From: Pseudonocardia sp. CNS-004
Lineage (GTDB): Bacteria; Actinomycetota; Actinomycetes; Mycobacteriales; Pseudonocardiaceae
Length of the DNA stretch: 64,000 nt
Direction of reading: 5' to 3'
Assembly (NCBI GenBank): GCA_001942185.1
Contig: MKJV01000069.1
Location: 62,001-126,000 of the forward strand
The notes beneath the pieces were generated by a model. That model ran no database searches and was not told the origin of the DNA. It worked only from the letters and a program-made list of their open reading frames with translations. A program made the translations under genes and the position numbers. Each line of letters starts with the position of its first letter. Position 1 is the first letter of the stretch. Shown here one piece after another: positions 35,897-46,089 of this stretch.

Positions 35897-37017
35897 TGGC
35901 GGCGCTCGCCGAGCTCACCGCGCTCGCCGCCGACCGCACGGCCGTCGCCCACGAGTGGTCGGCCGCCGGGCGGCCGGTCGCCGGGTACGTCGGGGCCGAC
36001 GTCCCCGTGGAGGTCCTCACCGCCGCGGGCTTCCTGCCCGTCCGGCTGACCGGCGACCCCGACACGCCCCCCGTCGCCGGGGACCGCTACCTCGGCCGCG
36101 GCCTCGACCCGGTGGCCCGGTCCGTGCTCACCCGGCTGCTCGACGGGGCGTACGGGCCGCTTTCCGCCCTCGTCGTGTCGCACGACTGCGAGGCCTCGCT
36201 GCGGCTGTTCTACGCCGTGCGGGAGCTGCACCGCACCGAGCCCGGCATCGCACTGCCCCCGGTGCACCTCGTCGACGTGCTGCACCTGCCGCACCGCACC
36301 ACCACCCGCTACGTGCTGGCGAAGATCCGGCAGCTGCGGACACAGGTCGAGCGCTGGAAAGGCAGCCCCGTCACCGCCGAGGACCTCGCCGGAGCCGTCG
36401 CCGCGCACGACCGGGTGCGGTCGCTGCTCGGGCGGGTCGCAGGCCTGCGGCGGACCCGGCCGGCGCGCCTCACGGGGATCGAGGCCCTCGCCGCCGTCGC
36501 CGCGACCACCGCGCTGCCCCCGGACCGCGCGGCCCTGCTGCTGGAGGCGCTGCTCGCCGAGGCCGACGCGCTGCCGGAGGCCGGCGGCACGCGGGTATTC
36601 CTCACCGGCAGCAGCCACGACCACCCCCGCGTCCACGCCGCCCTGGAGGAGGCCGGGCTGCTGGTCGTCGGCGAGGACCACGACTGGGGCGACCTGCTGC
36701 ACCACCGGCTCGTCGACCCGCCGCCGGACCCGGCCCTGCTCGAGCTCGCGCTGGCCGAGCGGTACCAGCACAACGGACCCGCGGCCGCGGCCGCCTCGAT
36801 CCGGCAGCGGGCCGCCCACACCGCGGCCGCGGCCCGGGCGTGCCGGGCCGACGCGCTGCTGTCCTACGTCCGCGTCCACGACGACGCCCCGCGCTGGGAC
36901 TTCCCGGCCCAGCGGGCGGCCACCGGCCTCCCGGCCGTGCTCGTCGATCGCCAGCCCTACGGCCGGATCGACCTCGACGCGCTCACCGCGCTGCGGACGC
37001 CCGGGGTGGCGGCGTGA
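35896..37017 (+). CDS. 2-hydroxyacyl-CoA dehydratase-like subunit A (cysteine-poor)
   Basis: This intact 373-residue protein starts from ATG 35896. The overall pattern is that of HgdB/HadC/BcrC-type subunits: VAGYVGADVPVEVLTAAGFLPVRL, DRYLGRGLDPVARSVLTRLL, ALVVSHDCEASLRLFYAVREL and a C-terminal second domain. Known dehydratases bind a [4Fe-4S] cluster through three cysteines per subunit. Here only Cys98 (SHDCEAS) and Cys316 (ARACRAD) exist; the cysteines expected before VPVEV and in the RGLDPVARS segment are absent. Ligation must therefore differ, or the protein does another reaction. It is coupled to both neighbours (TGATG and GTGA). Confidence 0.82.
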   Translation: MAALAELTALAADRTAVAHEWSAAGRPVAGYVGADVPVEVLTAAGFLPVRLTGDPDTPPVAGDRYLGRGLDPVARSVLTRLLDGAYGPLSALVVSHDCEASLRLFYAVRELHRTEPGIALPPVHLVDVLHLPHRTTTRYVLAKIRQLRTQVERWKGSPVTAEDLAGAVAAHDRVRSLLGRVAGLRRTRPARLTGIEALAAVAATTALPPDRAALLLEALLAEADALPEAGGTRVFLTGSSHDHPRVHAALEEAGLLVVGEDHDWGDLLHHRLVDPPPDPALLELALAERYQHNGPAAAAASIRQRAAHTAAAARACRADALLSYVRVHDDAPRWDFPAQRAATGLPAVLVDRQPYGRIDLDALTALRTPGVAA

Positions 37018-38276
37018 CCCGCCTGGACAGCGCCCGCCGCGCCACCCGCCACCAGCGGCAGTGGTTCGAGGACCTGCGCGCCGAGGTCGAGGCCGGGGCC
37101 CCGCTCGCGCTCGTCAACGCCGACGCGCCCCAGGAGATCTTCCGGGCGATGGGCATCCCGTACGTCGTCAACCAGTGGTGGGCCTCGATCATCACCGCGA
37201 AACGGCAGGGCCAGGACCACCTCGGCAGGGTCCGCGCCCACGGCTACCCCGACGACAGCGAGCAGTACAACGCCCTGCCGCTGGGCGGGGTGCTCGACCC
37301 CGAGCCGGACACCGGCCCGTGGGGCGGGCTCCCCCGGCCGACGATCGTGCTCGGCGAGACCACCGGCGACGCGGCCCGCAAGGTCTTCGACGTCTGGGAC
37401 GAGCAGCCCGGCACCACGTTCTACGCACTGGAGAGCGCCGCGGAGAACGCCGTGCCGCCGAACTGGTGGGAGCTGATGCCGCACCGCTGGGAGGAGGCCA
37501 TCGGCTCCGACCGGCTCGACCTGCTCGTCGGGGAGCTGGAAGGGCTCATCCGCTTCCTGGAGACCACCACCGGGCTGGTGTTCTCCGAGACCCGGTTCCG
37601 CGACGTCATGGACCTGGTCAACGAGCAGGAGGAGTGGAACCGGCGCACCCGCGACCTCGTCGCGGCGGCGCGGCCGTGCCCGCTCGAGGTCACCGACAGC
37701 ATCCCGAGCGTGATGGTGCCGCAGTGGCACCGCGGCACCGCGTGGGGCGTCGAGGCCGCGAAGGCGTTCCACGACGAGGTGGCGCAGCGCGTCGCGGCGG
37801 GCACGGGGGTGGGCGTCGACGAGCGGGCCCGGCTGATGTGGATCGGCCGCGGCCTGTGGTTCGACCTGGACTTCTACCGGCGGTTCCAGGACAGCCACGG
37901 CGCGGTGTTCGTCTGGTCCATGTACCTCGCGATCGCCGCCGACGGCTACCTCCGCTACGGCGACGACCCGCTGCGCGCCCTCGCGGCCCGGTTCGCCACG
38001 TTCTCCGACCAGCTCTACACCCCGCCCTGGTCGGTCGAGTGGTACGTCAAGGAGGCCCGCCACCACGGCGTGGACGGGGTCGTGCACCTCGTCTCCGACG
38101 ACCCGCGGGGCAGCTGGTTCACCACCAGAGGGCTCGAGGCCGCCGGGTTCCCGGTGCTGGAGCTGCACGCCGACAACGTCGACGCGCGCACGGCCGACCC
38201 GGACACCCTCGATCGGAAGGTCCGCGACTGGCTCGACGCCGTGGTCCTGCCGCGCGCGGGGGCGCGCGGTGGCTGA
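37014..38276 (+). CDS. 2-hydroxyacyl-CoA dehydratase-like subunit B (cysteine-poor)
   Basis: This intact 420-residue protein starts from GTG 37014, overlapping subunit A. It shows the family order: an N-terminal domain with LALVNADAPQEIFRAMGIPYVVNQWWA, ITAKRQGQDHL and HGYPDDSEQYNALPLG, then TRDLVAAARPCPLEV and a C-terminal domain ending RKVRDWLDAV. In canonical subunits the GYS-D-CSY region carries a cluster cysteine; here it is PDDSEQY with none. The whole protein has a single Cys, in RPCPLE. No activator ATPase (HgdC/HadI type) is found in this window. It probably forms a complex with subunit A. Confidence 0.8.
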   Translation: MTRLDSARRATRHQRQWFEDLRAEVEAGAPLALVNADAPQEIFRAMGIPYVVNQWWASIITAKRQGQDHLGRVRAHGYPDDSEQYNALPLGGVLDPEPDTGPWGGLPRPTIVLGETTGDAARKVFDVWDEQPGTTFYALESAAENAVPPNWWELMPHRWEEAIGSDRLDLLVGELEGLIRFLETTTGLVFSETRFRDVMDLVNEQEEWNRRTRDLVAAARPCPLEVTDSIPSVMVPQWHRGTAWGVEAAKAFHDEVAQRVAAGTGVGVDERARLMWIGRGLWFDLDFYRRFQDSHGAVFVWSMYLAIAADGYLRYGDDPLRALAARFATFSDQLYTPPWSVEWYVKEARHHGVDGVVHLVSDDPRGSWFTTRGLEAAGFPVLELHADNVDARTADPDTLDRKVRDWLDAVVLPRAGARGG

Positions 38277-39787
38277 GCTGCGCACGGAGCGCAGCCGGGC
38301 CGCGATCCGGCCGGCCGTCCTCGCAGGCGCGTTCGTCGCGCTCTTCACCGCCTCGGTGACCAACACGATCATCGGCATCGCCCTGCCGACGATCGCGGGC
38401 GACCTCGGCGGGCAGGACCAGGTCGCCTGGGTGGCGAGCGCCGCCCTGCTCACGATGACCGCGGCGACCCCGGTGTGGGGCAAGGCCGCCGACCGGCGCG
38501 GCCCGCGACCGCTGCTCCTCGGGGCGATCGCGGTGTTCGTCGCCGGATCGCTCGTGGCCGGTGCCGCCACCGCGATGGCCTGGCTGGTCATCGGTCGCGC
38601 GGTGCAGGGCATCGGCGCAGGCGGGATCCTGGCCCTGGTCAACGCGCTGATCGCGGTGCTCGTCCCCGCGCGCGAACGTGGCCGGTACACGGCCTGGTTC
38701 GGGGCCGCGTTCGGGGTGGCGTCGGTCGGCGGCCCGCTGTTCGGCGGGGTACTCGTCGCGGCACCGGGGCTGGGGTGGCGCTGGTGCTTCCTCGGTGTGG
38801 TCCCGGTCGCCGCCCTCGCGGCGGTGCTCGTGCGCCGCGCCCCCGCACCACCCGCCGCAGCGCCCGGCCGTCCCCGCCGACCACCTCGGCGCCGTGCTCG
38901 TCGCCGCCACCGTCGCCGGGCTGGTCCTGCTGCTGTCGGCGGCCGGGACGGCCTGGCCGTGGGCGAGCCCGGAGACGGCCGCGCTCGGGCTGGTCGTCGC
39001 GGCACTGGCCGCGGCGACGGTGCTGCGCGCCCGCCGGGCCGCCGACCCGGTGCTGCCGCCGCGCCTGCTGCGCGTGCGCACGTTCGCCCTCGCCTGCGTG
39101 ACGAGCGTGCTGATGGGCGCGGTCATGTTCGGCGCCGTCGTCTACCTGCCGCAGTACCTGCAGGTCGTGCGCGGCCACGGGCCCGCGGTCGCCGGGCTGC
39201 TGATGCTCCCCCTGGTCGGCGCGATGATCGTGACCACCGCGCTCGTCGGCCGCGCGATCGTGCACACCGGGCGCTGGAAGGTCTTCCCGGCGGTGGGCTG
39301 CGGCCTGATGGTCGCCGGATCGGCGCTGCTCGCCGGGCTGGACCCGGCCACCCCACCGGCGCAGCTCGCCACCGCGATGGCGCTGCTCGGCACCGGGATC
39401 GGCATGACCCAGCAGGTCCTCGTGCTCATCGCCCAGGACAGCGCCGGCCCCGAAGACCTCGGCGTCGCCGGCTCGGCAGCCACCTCCACCCGGATGCTGG
39501 GGGGCGCACTCGGGGTCGCCGCGTTCGGCGCCCTCATCGCCGACCGGCTCCGGTCCGACCTGCCCGCGGTGCTCTCGGCGGCGAACCTGCCCTCGGACAC
39601 GGGCGCGGTGCGCCGCCTGCTGGGCACGCCCGCGGAGATCGCGGCGCTGCCCACCGAGCTGGCCGACGCCGTCCGCACCTCGTTCGCCGCCGCCCTGCAG
39701 ACCGTCTTCCTCGCCTGTGTCCCGATCGCCGCGCTCGCGCTCCTCGCGGTCCTGCTGACGCGCGAGACCGCGCTCGGCACCCGCTGA
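38269..39787 (+). CDS. MFS exporter, DHA2 (14-helix) type (frameshifted)
   Basis: GTG 38269 overlaps the previous gene by 8 bases. The N-terminal part shows VTNTIIGIALPTIAGDLGGQDQVAWV and GKAADRRGPRPLLL, with the antiporter motif region GAAFGVASVGGPLFGGVL, typical of EmrB/QacA drug:H+ antiporters. The frame changes near 38860, where one G seems extra, and continues (AVPADHLGAVLVAATVAGLVLLL) to the stop at 39787. The restored length is about 505 residues. As the last gene of the coupled run it may export a product or protect from toxic intermediates. Confidence 0.85.
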
Positions 39788-39846
39788 GCGGCGCCCGTCC
39801 CGTCGCACTTCCGTCCTGCACCAACGACCGTTGCACGGAGGACTCG

Positions 39847-41621
39847 ATGGTCCGACCTGTCCACGTCGGCGCCGCCGCCGCGACACTCGCGGTCATCGCG
39901 GTGGCGGCCACGCTGCTCACCGCTTCGCAGAGCGAACCCGCCGGCCCCGCTGCGGTCGAGGCGTCGTTCGGGGACTACCGGCCCGCGCCGGAGTTCACCG
40001 AACGCGTCACCGAGACGTTATATCTGCCGATGCGCGACGGCACCCGGCTCGCGGTCCGGCTGGACCGACCGGCGGCCGACGGGAAGGCGGCGCCGGGCCC
40101 GTTCCCGGTGCTGTGGCACCACAGCCTCTCGATCGACAGCAAGCCCGAGGACGGCGCCGGCCCACGCTCGGGCGGCTTCTCCGCCATACCCGGTCTGACC
40201 GGGCACGGGTACGTCGTCGCCCAGGTCGCGCGGCGCGGCAACGGCCAGTCGTTCGGCGTGCGCCGCGGCTACAACGACCGCATCGAGGCCCACGACGCGT
40301 TCGAGGTCACCGAGTGGCTGGCCGCGCAGCCGTGGTCGACCGGGAAGGTCGGCATCTACGGCTGCTCGAACACCGGCGACGCCGCGATGCACGCCCTCAC
40401 CGTGCGACCGCCGCACCTCGCCGCCGCCTTCGCGGGCTGCTTCTCCTGGGACAAGTACGACGCGTGGCGGGTCGGCGGGATCGCGGCGCAGTGGGGCGTG
40501 GGCCCGTCGCGGACGGTCGAGCAGGACATGCAGAACCAGCCGGTCACAGGCGACGAGGACAAGGAGCTGCTGCACCAGGCGGCGCTGGAGCACCAGGCCT
40601 CGCCCCCGCTCGCCGAGATGTGGCGCGGCATGCCGTTCCGGGACAGCATGTCGCCGCTGGTGCAGTCGCGGTTCTGGTCGGAGGGCAGCGCGGGCTCCTA
40701 CGCCGCCCAGATCCGGGAGTCCGGGGTGCCGCTCTACGTCGTCGGCGGCTGGCGCGACGAGCTGCGCGGGCAGGGCGTCGCCACCCTGCTGAACGTCCCC
40801 GGCTCCCGGTTGCTCATCGGGCCGTGGCAGCACTGCGAGAACGCGGGGTTCGCGCTCGTGCAGGAGGCGCACCGGTTCTTCGACCGGCACCTGAAGGGCA
40901 TCGACACCGGCATCGACGCGGAGCCACGGGTGCACTACGCGACCCCCGACTCCGACGTCCCCGACGCGACCGGCCTGCCGTGGCGCACCGCCGACTCCTG
41001 GCCCCCGGCGGGGGTGACCGCCACGCCCGTGCCACTCGGCGGGGACGGCGTGCTCGGCTCGGACGCGGCGGGCGCGCGCTCGTTCACCGTCGCCACCGAC
41101 GTCACCTGCCCGGACTCCGGATCGGGGCCGTTCGCGCAGCCGTGCCACGTGCCGGGTGCGGGGGCGAGCTGGACCGGGCCGGTCCTCGCCGCCGACACCG
41201 AGCTGACCGGCTCACCCGTCGCCGACCTCCAGGTCCGCGTGGACCGCCCCGACGCCCAGTTGTTCGCCCACCTCGAGGACGTGGCCCCCGACGGCACCGT
41301 CACGGTGATCACCGAGGGCAGGCTGCAGGCGTCGCTGCGCGCCGAGCACCCGTCCCCCTACGCCCTGCCCGAGGGCGTCCCGTGGCACCGGGCGTACGCG
41401 CAGGACGCCGCCCCGCTCGCGGCGGGCGAGGTCGCGCGGCTGCGGTTCGGGATGCTCCCCACCTCCTACGTCGTGCGCGCCGGGCATCGCATCCAGCTCA
41501 CCCTGACCGGCGCCGACCACCGCGGGAGCGGCCCGCTGCCGGATGCCCCGGCGCGCGGGTCGAGGTGCTCACCGACCCGGCGAGGCCCTCGCTCGTGCAC
41601 CTCCCGTTCGCCCCGGCCTGA
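39847..41621 (+). CDS. CocE/NonD-type S15 peptidase-family hydrolase, exported (frameshifted at 3' end)
   Basis: ATG 39847 follows GGAGG. An N-terminal hydrophobic segment (about residues 8-26) suggests export or membrane anchoring. The alpha/beta hydrolase core has the nucleophile region GIYGCSNTGDAAMHAL, an Asp in VVGGWRDELRG and the His in LIGPWQHCEN. A C-terminal jelly-roll domain follows (VADLQVRVDRPDAQLFAHLEDV). A base is missing near 41550; the frame then ends GARVEVLTDPARPSLVHLPF. The restored length is about 591 residues. The family cleaves acyl esters and amides, including cocaine and X-Pro peptides. It lies 59 bases after the operon above and may be part of it. Confidence 0.84.
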
Positions 41622-41642
41622 CCGTCCACGAGAGGAACCGCC

Positions 41643-42527
41643 ATGCTCTCCCGACCACACGCCCGCCTCGTGGCGATCGCCGCCGCGGCCGCGCTGGCCG
41701 CCCTCGCGGGGCCCGGCGCCGCCCACGCGGCGGCCGGGGCCGGCACCCGTACCGTGCTCGCCACCGTCCGGGAGGCGGCCGAGGGCCTCCCCGGGCACAC
41801 GGTGTACCGGCCTGCCGATCTGCGGGCGCTGCCGAAGGACGGCGTGCCCGTGATCGCCTACGGCAACGGCGCCTGCGCCGCCAGCAACCTCTCCGCGATC
41901 ACCTTCCTCACCGGCCTCGCCTCGCAGGGCTACATCGTGATCGCCCGCGGCGCGCCCGACGCCTTCCCCGTGCCCCAGCACCCCGGAGACCACCACCGCG
42001 CACCCGGAAGCGCTCGTCGCCGCGATCGACTGGGCCACCACGTCGCCGGAGGCGAAGCGCCGGCTGGACGGCCGCGTCGACCCCACGCGGATCGGCGTGC
42101 TCGGCCACTCCTGCGGCGGCATCGAGGCGCTCGCGGCCGGGACCGACCCGCGGGTCGCGCGGTGGCCGGCTTCAACACCGGCTACCTGCCCGAGCCGGCG
42201 TTCGGCGGCTACGGCCGCGACCGCCTCGCCCAGCTGCACAGCCCCACCCTGCTGGTCAACGGCGGCCCGGACGACGTCGCGTACCAGAACAGCATCGACA
42301 ACCACGCGCTGCTCACCGTGCCCGCGGTGCTCGCCGGGCACGCGACCGTCGGGCACAGCGGGCTGGTCTCCGGCGAGCAGGCGACCATCGGCTGGCAGGT
42401 CGCCGCCGACTGGTTCGGCTACGTGCTGCGCAGCGACGTGCGGGCGGGCGCCCGCTTCGTCGGCCCGGACTGCGGCCTGTGCACCGAGCCGGAGTGGATC
42501 GTCGAGACGAAGGGGTTGCCGCTGTGA
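41643..42527 (+). CDS. Exported alpha/beta hydrolase, chlorophyllase/PHB-depolymerase-like (frameshifted)
   Basis: ATG 41643 follows GAGAGGAA. A signal peptide with a hydrophobic core ends at about AAHAAAGAG. YGNGACAASNLSAITFLTGLASQGYIVIARG is the oxyanion region. The middle of the gene reads in a different frame, with an extra C near 41984 and a missing base near 42165. That middle frame contains the nucleophile elbow GVLGHSCGGIEALAAG, so the two indels compensate. The C-terminus has LLVNGGPDDVAY and VGHSGL for Asp and His. Length is about 294 residues. The substrate is probably an ester. Confidence 0.78.
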   Translation: MLSRPHARLVAIAAAAALAALAGPGAAHAAAGAGTRTVLATVREAAEGLPGHTVYRPADLRALPKDGVPVIAYGNGACAASNLSAITFLTGLASQGYIVIARGAPDAFPVPQHPGDHHRAPGSARRRDRLGHHVAGGEAPAGRPRRPHADRRARPLLRRHRGARGRDRPAGRAVAGFNTGYLPEPAFGGYGRDRLAQLHSPTLLVNGGPDDVAYQNSIDNHALLTVPAVLAGHATVGHSGLVSGEQATIGWQVAADWFGYVLRSDVRAGARFVGPDCGLCTEPEWIVETKGLPL

Positions 42528-43900
42528 TCCGCCGCGCCGTCCTGGGGGCTGCCGTCGCCCTGACCACGCTCGCCGGCACCGGGACCGCGGTTGCCGCACC
42601 TCCGGGAGGACAACCCTGCATGCCCGGCTCCCCGGCCCGGCCGACCTGCATCTCGGGCACCCTCGCCGACGGCACGCCGTACGCCTTCGCGGTGCCCGCG
42701 GACTGGAACGGCACGGTCGTGGTGGCGCTCGACTACGCCGACGGCGGCGAGTCCGAGGCCCTGACCGAGCGCCTGCTGGCGGACGGTGTGGCCCGCGGCG
42801 GCACCACCCGCACCGTCACCGGCTGGCGGATCCGCGACGCCATCGACAACCAGGCCGAGGCGCTCGCCCGCTTCGAGCAGGCCTACGGCCCGGCACGGCA
42901 CGCGATCGCGTCGGGCGAATCGATGGGCGGGTTCGTCTCCGCAGGGGTGGCCCAGGTGCACCCGGACGTGTTCGACGCCGCCGTGCCGTTCTGCGGTGGG
43001 CTCGGCGGCTCCGTCGCGCAGTGGAACCAGAAGCTCGACACGGTCTTCACGCTCGAGCGGCTCGTCGCCCCCGGGCTCCCGGTGATCGACGTGCCGGAGG
43101 ACGTGGAGGGGGCGCGGAAGGCCTGGTTCGATGCGCTGGGGCGCGCCCAGCAGACCCCCGAGGGACGCGCCCGGATCGCCCTGGCCGCCGCGATCGGGCA
43201 GGTGCCGGCGTGGGGCACGAACCCCGACGGATCCCCCACCCCGCGACCGGACGATCGCGACGCGGCGGCGCTGGAGGAGGGCACCTACCTCGCCCTCGCC
43301 GGTGGCAGCCTCCCCTACCTCGGGCAGGCCATGAGCAGCAGGCGGCGGCTCACCGAGGTCTCGGGCGGCAACCCGTCGTGGAACACCGAGGTCGACTACG
43401 CCGTGCAGCTGCGGGCCGCCGACCCCGCGCTGCTCCGGGCCGTGCACACCCTGTACCGCACGGCAGGCCTCGACCTGCAGGCCGATCTCGACGCCCTCGC
43501 CGCGGCGCCACGGATCGCCGCCGACCCGGCCGCCGTCGGCCGCTTCGCGCAGGGCATCGTCTTCGACGGCGACCTGCGCATCCCCGTGCTCACGGTCTCC
43601 AATGTCGGCGACCAGATCTCCACCGTGTCGCAGCAGCACTTCTACGGCGAGAACGTGCGCCGCAACGGGAAGAACGCGCTGCTGCGCCAGACCTACGTGG
43701 AGTCGGTCGGTCACTGCACCTTCTCCCCCGCCGAACAGCAGGCGGCCCTGCGCACGATGACGACGCGCCTGGACACCGGGCAGTGGCCCGCGACGGACCC
43801 GGCGGCGATGAACGACCGCGCCGTCGAGGCCGGAACGGACGAGACGCCCCCGTACCTGCCGTTCACGCCGCCGCGGTTCAACCGGCCCTACCCGGACTGA
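42524..43900 (+). CDS. Secreted alpha/beta hydrolase
   Basis: This intact 458-residue protein starts from GTG 42524, overlapping the previous stop (GTGA). A clear signal peptide (VLGAAVALTTLAGTGTAVAAP) precedes a mature region starting PGGQPC. The nucleophile elbow is ASGESMGGFVSAG, the Asp is in VSNVGDQIST and the His in VESVGHCTF. A long insertion separates core and C-terminus. A clear paralogue, lacking the signal peptide, is encoded at 61535-62727 (shared WNT-VDYAVQL, AAAPRIAAD and GHC segments). Its target is unknown, perhaps an extracellular ester whose acid is imported by the ABC system upstream. Confidence 0.84.
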   Translation: MIRRAVLGAAVALTTLAGTGTAVAAPPGGQPCMPGSPARPTCISGTLADGTPYAFAVPADWNGTVVVALDYADGGESEALTERLLADGVARGGTTRTVTGWRIRDAIDNQAEALARFEQAYGPARHAIASGESMGGFVSAGVAQVHPDVFDAAVPFCGGLGGSVAQWNQKLDTVFTLERLVAPGLPVIDVPEDVEGARKAWFDALGRAQQTPEGRARIALAAAIGQVPAWGTNPDGSPTPRPDDRDAAALEEGTYLALAGGSLPYLGQAMSSRRRLTEVSGGNPSWNTEVDYAVQLRAADPALLRAVHTLYRTAGLDLQADLDALAAAPRIAADPAAVGRFAQGIVFDGDLRIPVLTVSNVGDQISTVSQQHFYGENVRRNGKNALLRQTYVESVGHCTFSPAEQQAALRTMTTRLDTGQWPATDPAAMNDRAVEAGTDETPPYLPFTPPRFNRPYPD

Positions 43901-43932
43901 GGTGGTCGTGGGCTGTGGCTGGGCGGCATGGG

Positions 43933-46011
43933 TCAGAACGGCGGTGGTTCCTCGTCGCGTAGCTGCTCCGGCGCCGGAGGTGGGGGTGGCCGGGACGTCT
44001 CGGTGACGGGCGGTTCCAGGATCGATCGTTCCCAGCGGCGCAACCGCCGATCCAGCTGTGCGGCGCTCTCCTCGGACACCTCAGGCGCCGGGTCGGGGTC
44101 GGGGAGTTCCGGCCGGACCGGCTCACCGCGGGTGCGGTAGGTGCGTCCCAGCGGGCTGACCCACACGAACAGCCCCGGCTCGGGTTGGTCCAGTGTCCAG
44201 CCCCGGTCCTTGTCCGGGTGGTGGCGTTTGCAGCCCGGGCCGATGTTGGCCGCGAGGGTGCGACCACCGCGACTGTGCTCCCGCGTGTGGTCCAGGTCGG
44301 AGCGGCGGGCCGGGCGGGTGCATCCGGGACCGACGCAGTTCCGGTCGCGGATGCGGACGTGCTCGGCGAGCGGCCCGCGCGCGAACCGGGCCTCCGGGTC
44401 CGCGGCCAGCCGCCGGCGGGGGCGGTCGCGGCCGGCCCAGGCCGCGGCGATCTCGGCCAGCACGCCGGCCCATGCGGCGACGCGGGGGTCGGGGGTCGGT
44501 GCTGTAGCGCTCGAGTTCCTCGAGGGTCACGTGCAGCTCGACCACCCCGCCCCTGACCGCGGGCGGTCGGCTCGTGCTGTGCGGGCGGCGAAGCAGGGGC
44601 CCGGCGAGCAGCAGGTAGCCCGCCGTGTCGACGACGGCGAACTTCCAGGCCGCACCCCGCCGCTGCGCGGCGACCGCGGCGTGCGACGCCGCCGCAGACC
44701 GGGCCGAGCCCGGGGATCTCGCCGGGCCGGTCATCGAGACCGGCCAGAGTTGCCAGCCCGACGCGGATCTCGATGCCCTCACGCATGCCGACCCGACCAG
44801 CATCTGCACCGGTCCCCGGATCCAGGGGCCCGGTCACAGCAGCCCCGGATGCAGCAGACCCAGACGCGGCGGCTGCGGAGCTCCGGGAGTCGCGGTCGCG
44901 GAGGCAGCTGTCGCCGAAGCCGCGGTATCGGAGGCCGCACTCACGGCGGAGGCAGCGGCATCAGCGGCGGCGGAGGCCGCACCTATGTCGGAGGCGGAAG
45001 CGGCGGAGGCAGAGGTGGAGGCCTCGGTGTCGGCAGCAGAGGCGGCGTCCGCGGCCGAAGCGGCAGCAGCAGCCGCGGCGTCGGAGGCCGCAGCCCCGGA
45101 CTCGGCAGCCCTGGACGCGGCAACCTCGGACTCGGCGATCGGCGTCTCGGGGTCGCGGTGGTCCTCGGGTCGTCGCATGCCCAGCAGGCGGGCGATGATC
45201 TGTTCCTCGTGGAGCCCGTGGAAGGCGCCGTTGAGCATGCCGAGGTAGAGGTCCGCGGAAATTTGCGGGCGCGTGCCCGAATGCCCGGCGCGTTTGGCGG
45301 TCTCGGCCAGCCGATCCAGCCGGGCGGCCGCGGCGGCGGCTTCGTCCGCAGGCAACCCGTTACCCACCAGGGTCGCGGTGCCGGTCCGCGGATCCAGGTA
45401 CAAAGCCACGCCCGGGCCTGCACGGCGCGTTCGTAGCGACGCCGCCGCAGGTCCGGGTCGATGGCCTGCAGCGACCGCAGCAACCGGTCCGACAACTGCT
45501 TCGTGGTCAACCCGGGTGCCAACGGCACGAACTTCTCGCACAGCAGCCGGGCCTGCCGCTCGGTGACGTCGCCGGTCGCCGGGTCCAGGTACTCGACGAA
45601 CACCCGCGCCTTGCTCCGGTCGATACAGCCGTGCAGCAGGGCTTCCTGCACCAGCGGCAGGCGTTCGACGAGGGCAGTGGCGAACCCGAGCTCCCGATCA
45701 GCAGCGGTGGGGGTCCACGTCAGGCCGGCGGCGATCTCGTGGGCGGCCCACTCGAACCGCTCCGCGGCCCGCGCCACGACCTCGTCCCGCTCGCCCTCGA
45801 CGTCGGCCATGGCGACGGTGTGGGAAACCTCGACCATCTCCGCGAACAACAGGGCGTGGTCGTGCGCCAGCTGCCTCGAGCGCGCCTGCAAGACCTCGAC
45901 CCGCCGCGCGTTCGGCACCGGCGCTCCCGTCAGCACTTCCAGGACGGCGGCCAGCTCCGCGCCGGGCGGCAGGTCCACCGCCCGGTCCACGAGTGCTGCC
46001 ATCCCGGCCAT
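43933..46011 (-). CDS. DUF222 / HNH endonuclease-domain protein (13E12 repeat type, frameshifted)
   Basis: Four frame changes (near 45415, 44837, 44690 and 44500) disrupt one gene of about 692 residues. The N-terminal DUF222 domain contains ERQARLLCEKFVPLAPGLTTKQLSDRLLRSLQAIDPD. A roughly 90-residue Ala/Ser/Asp-rich low-complexity stretch (bases 44840-45150) is followed by EIRVGLATLAGLDDRPGEIPGLG. The C-terminal HNH domain is CVGPGCTRPARRSDLDHTREHSRGG through CKRHHPDKDRGW. This is the family of repeated 13E12-like proteins in mycobacteria and relatives; its role is unknown, though it may behave as a mobile or homing-type nuclease. The low-complexity linker could favour sequencing errors. Confidence 0.78.
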
Positions 46012-46089
46012 GACTTACGTTCGACCCCCGACAGAACCGGGTGCCCCCGAGGACCACAGAGCGGGCCACCCGAAATGCCCAATGAGCGC

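Noticed and set aside
44840..45150. Tandem repeat or CRISPR-like array
   Set aside because: The repetition is only codon-level bias for Ala, Ser and Asp; there are no equal-length repeats with unique spacers.
43933..46011. Complete insertion sequence or transposase
   Set aside because: The HNH/DUF222 protein is not a transposase, and I found no terminal inverted repeats or target duplications around it.
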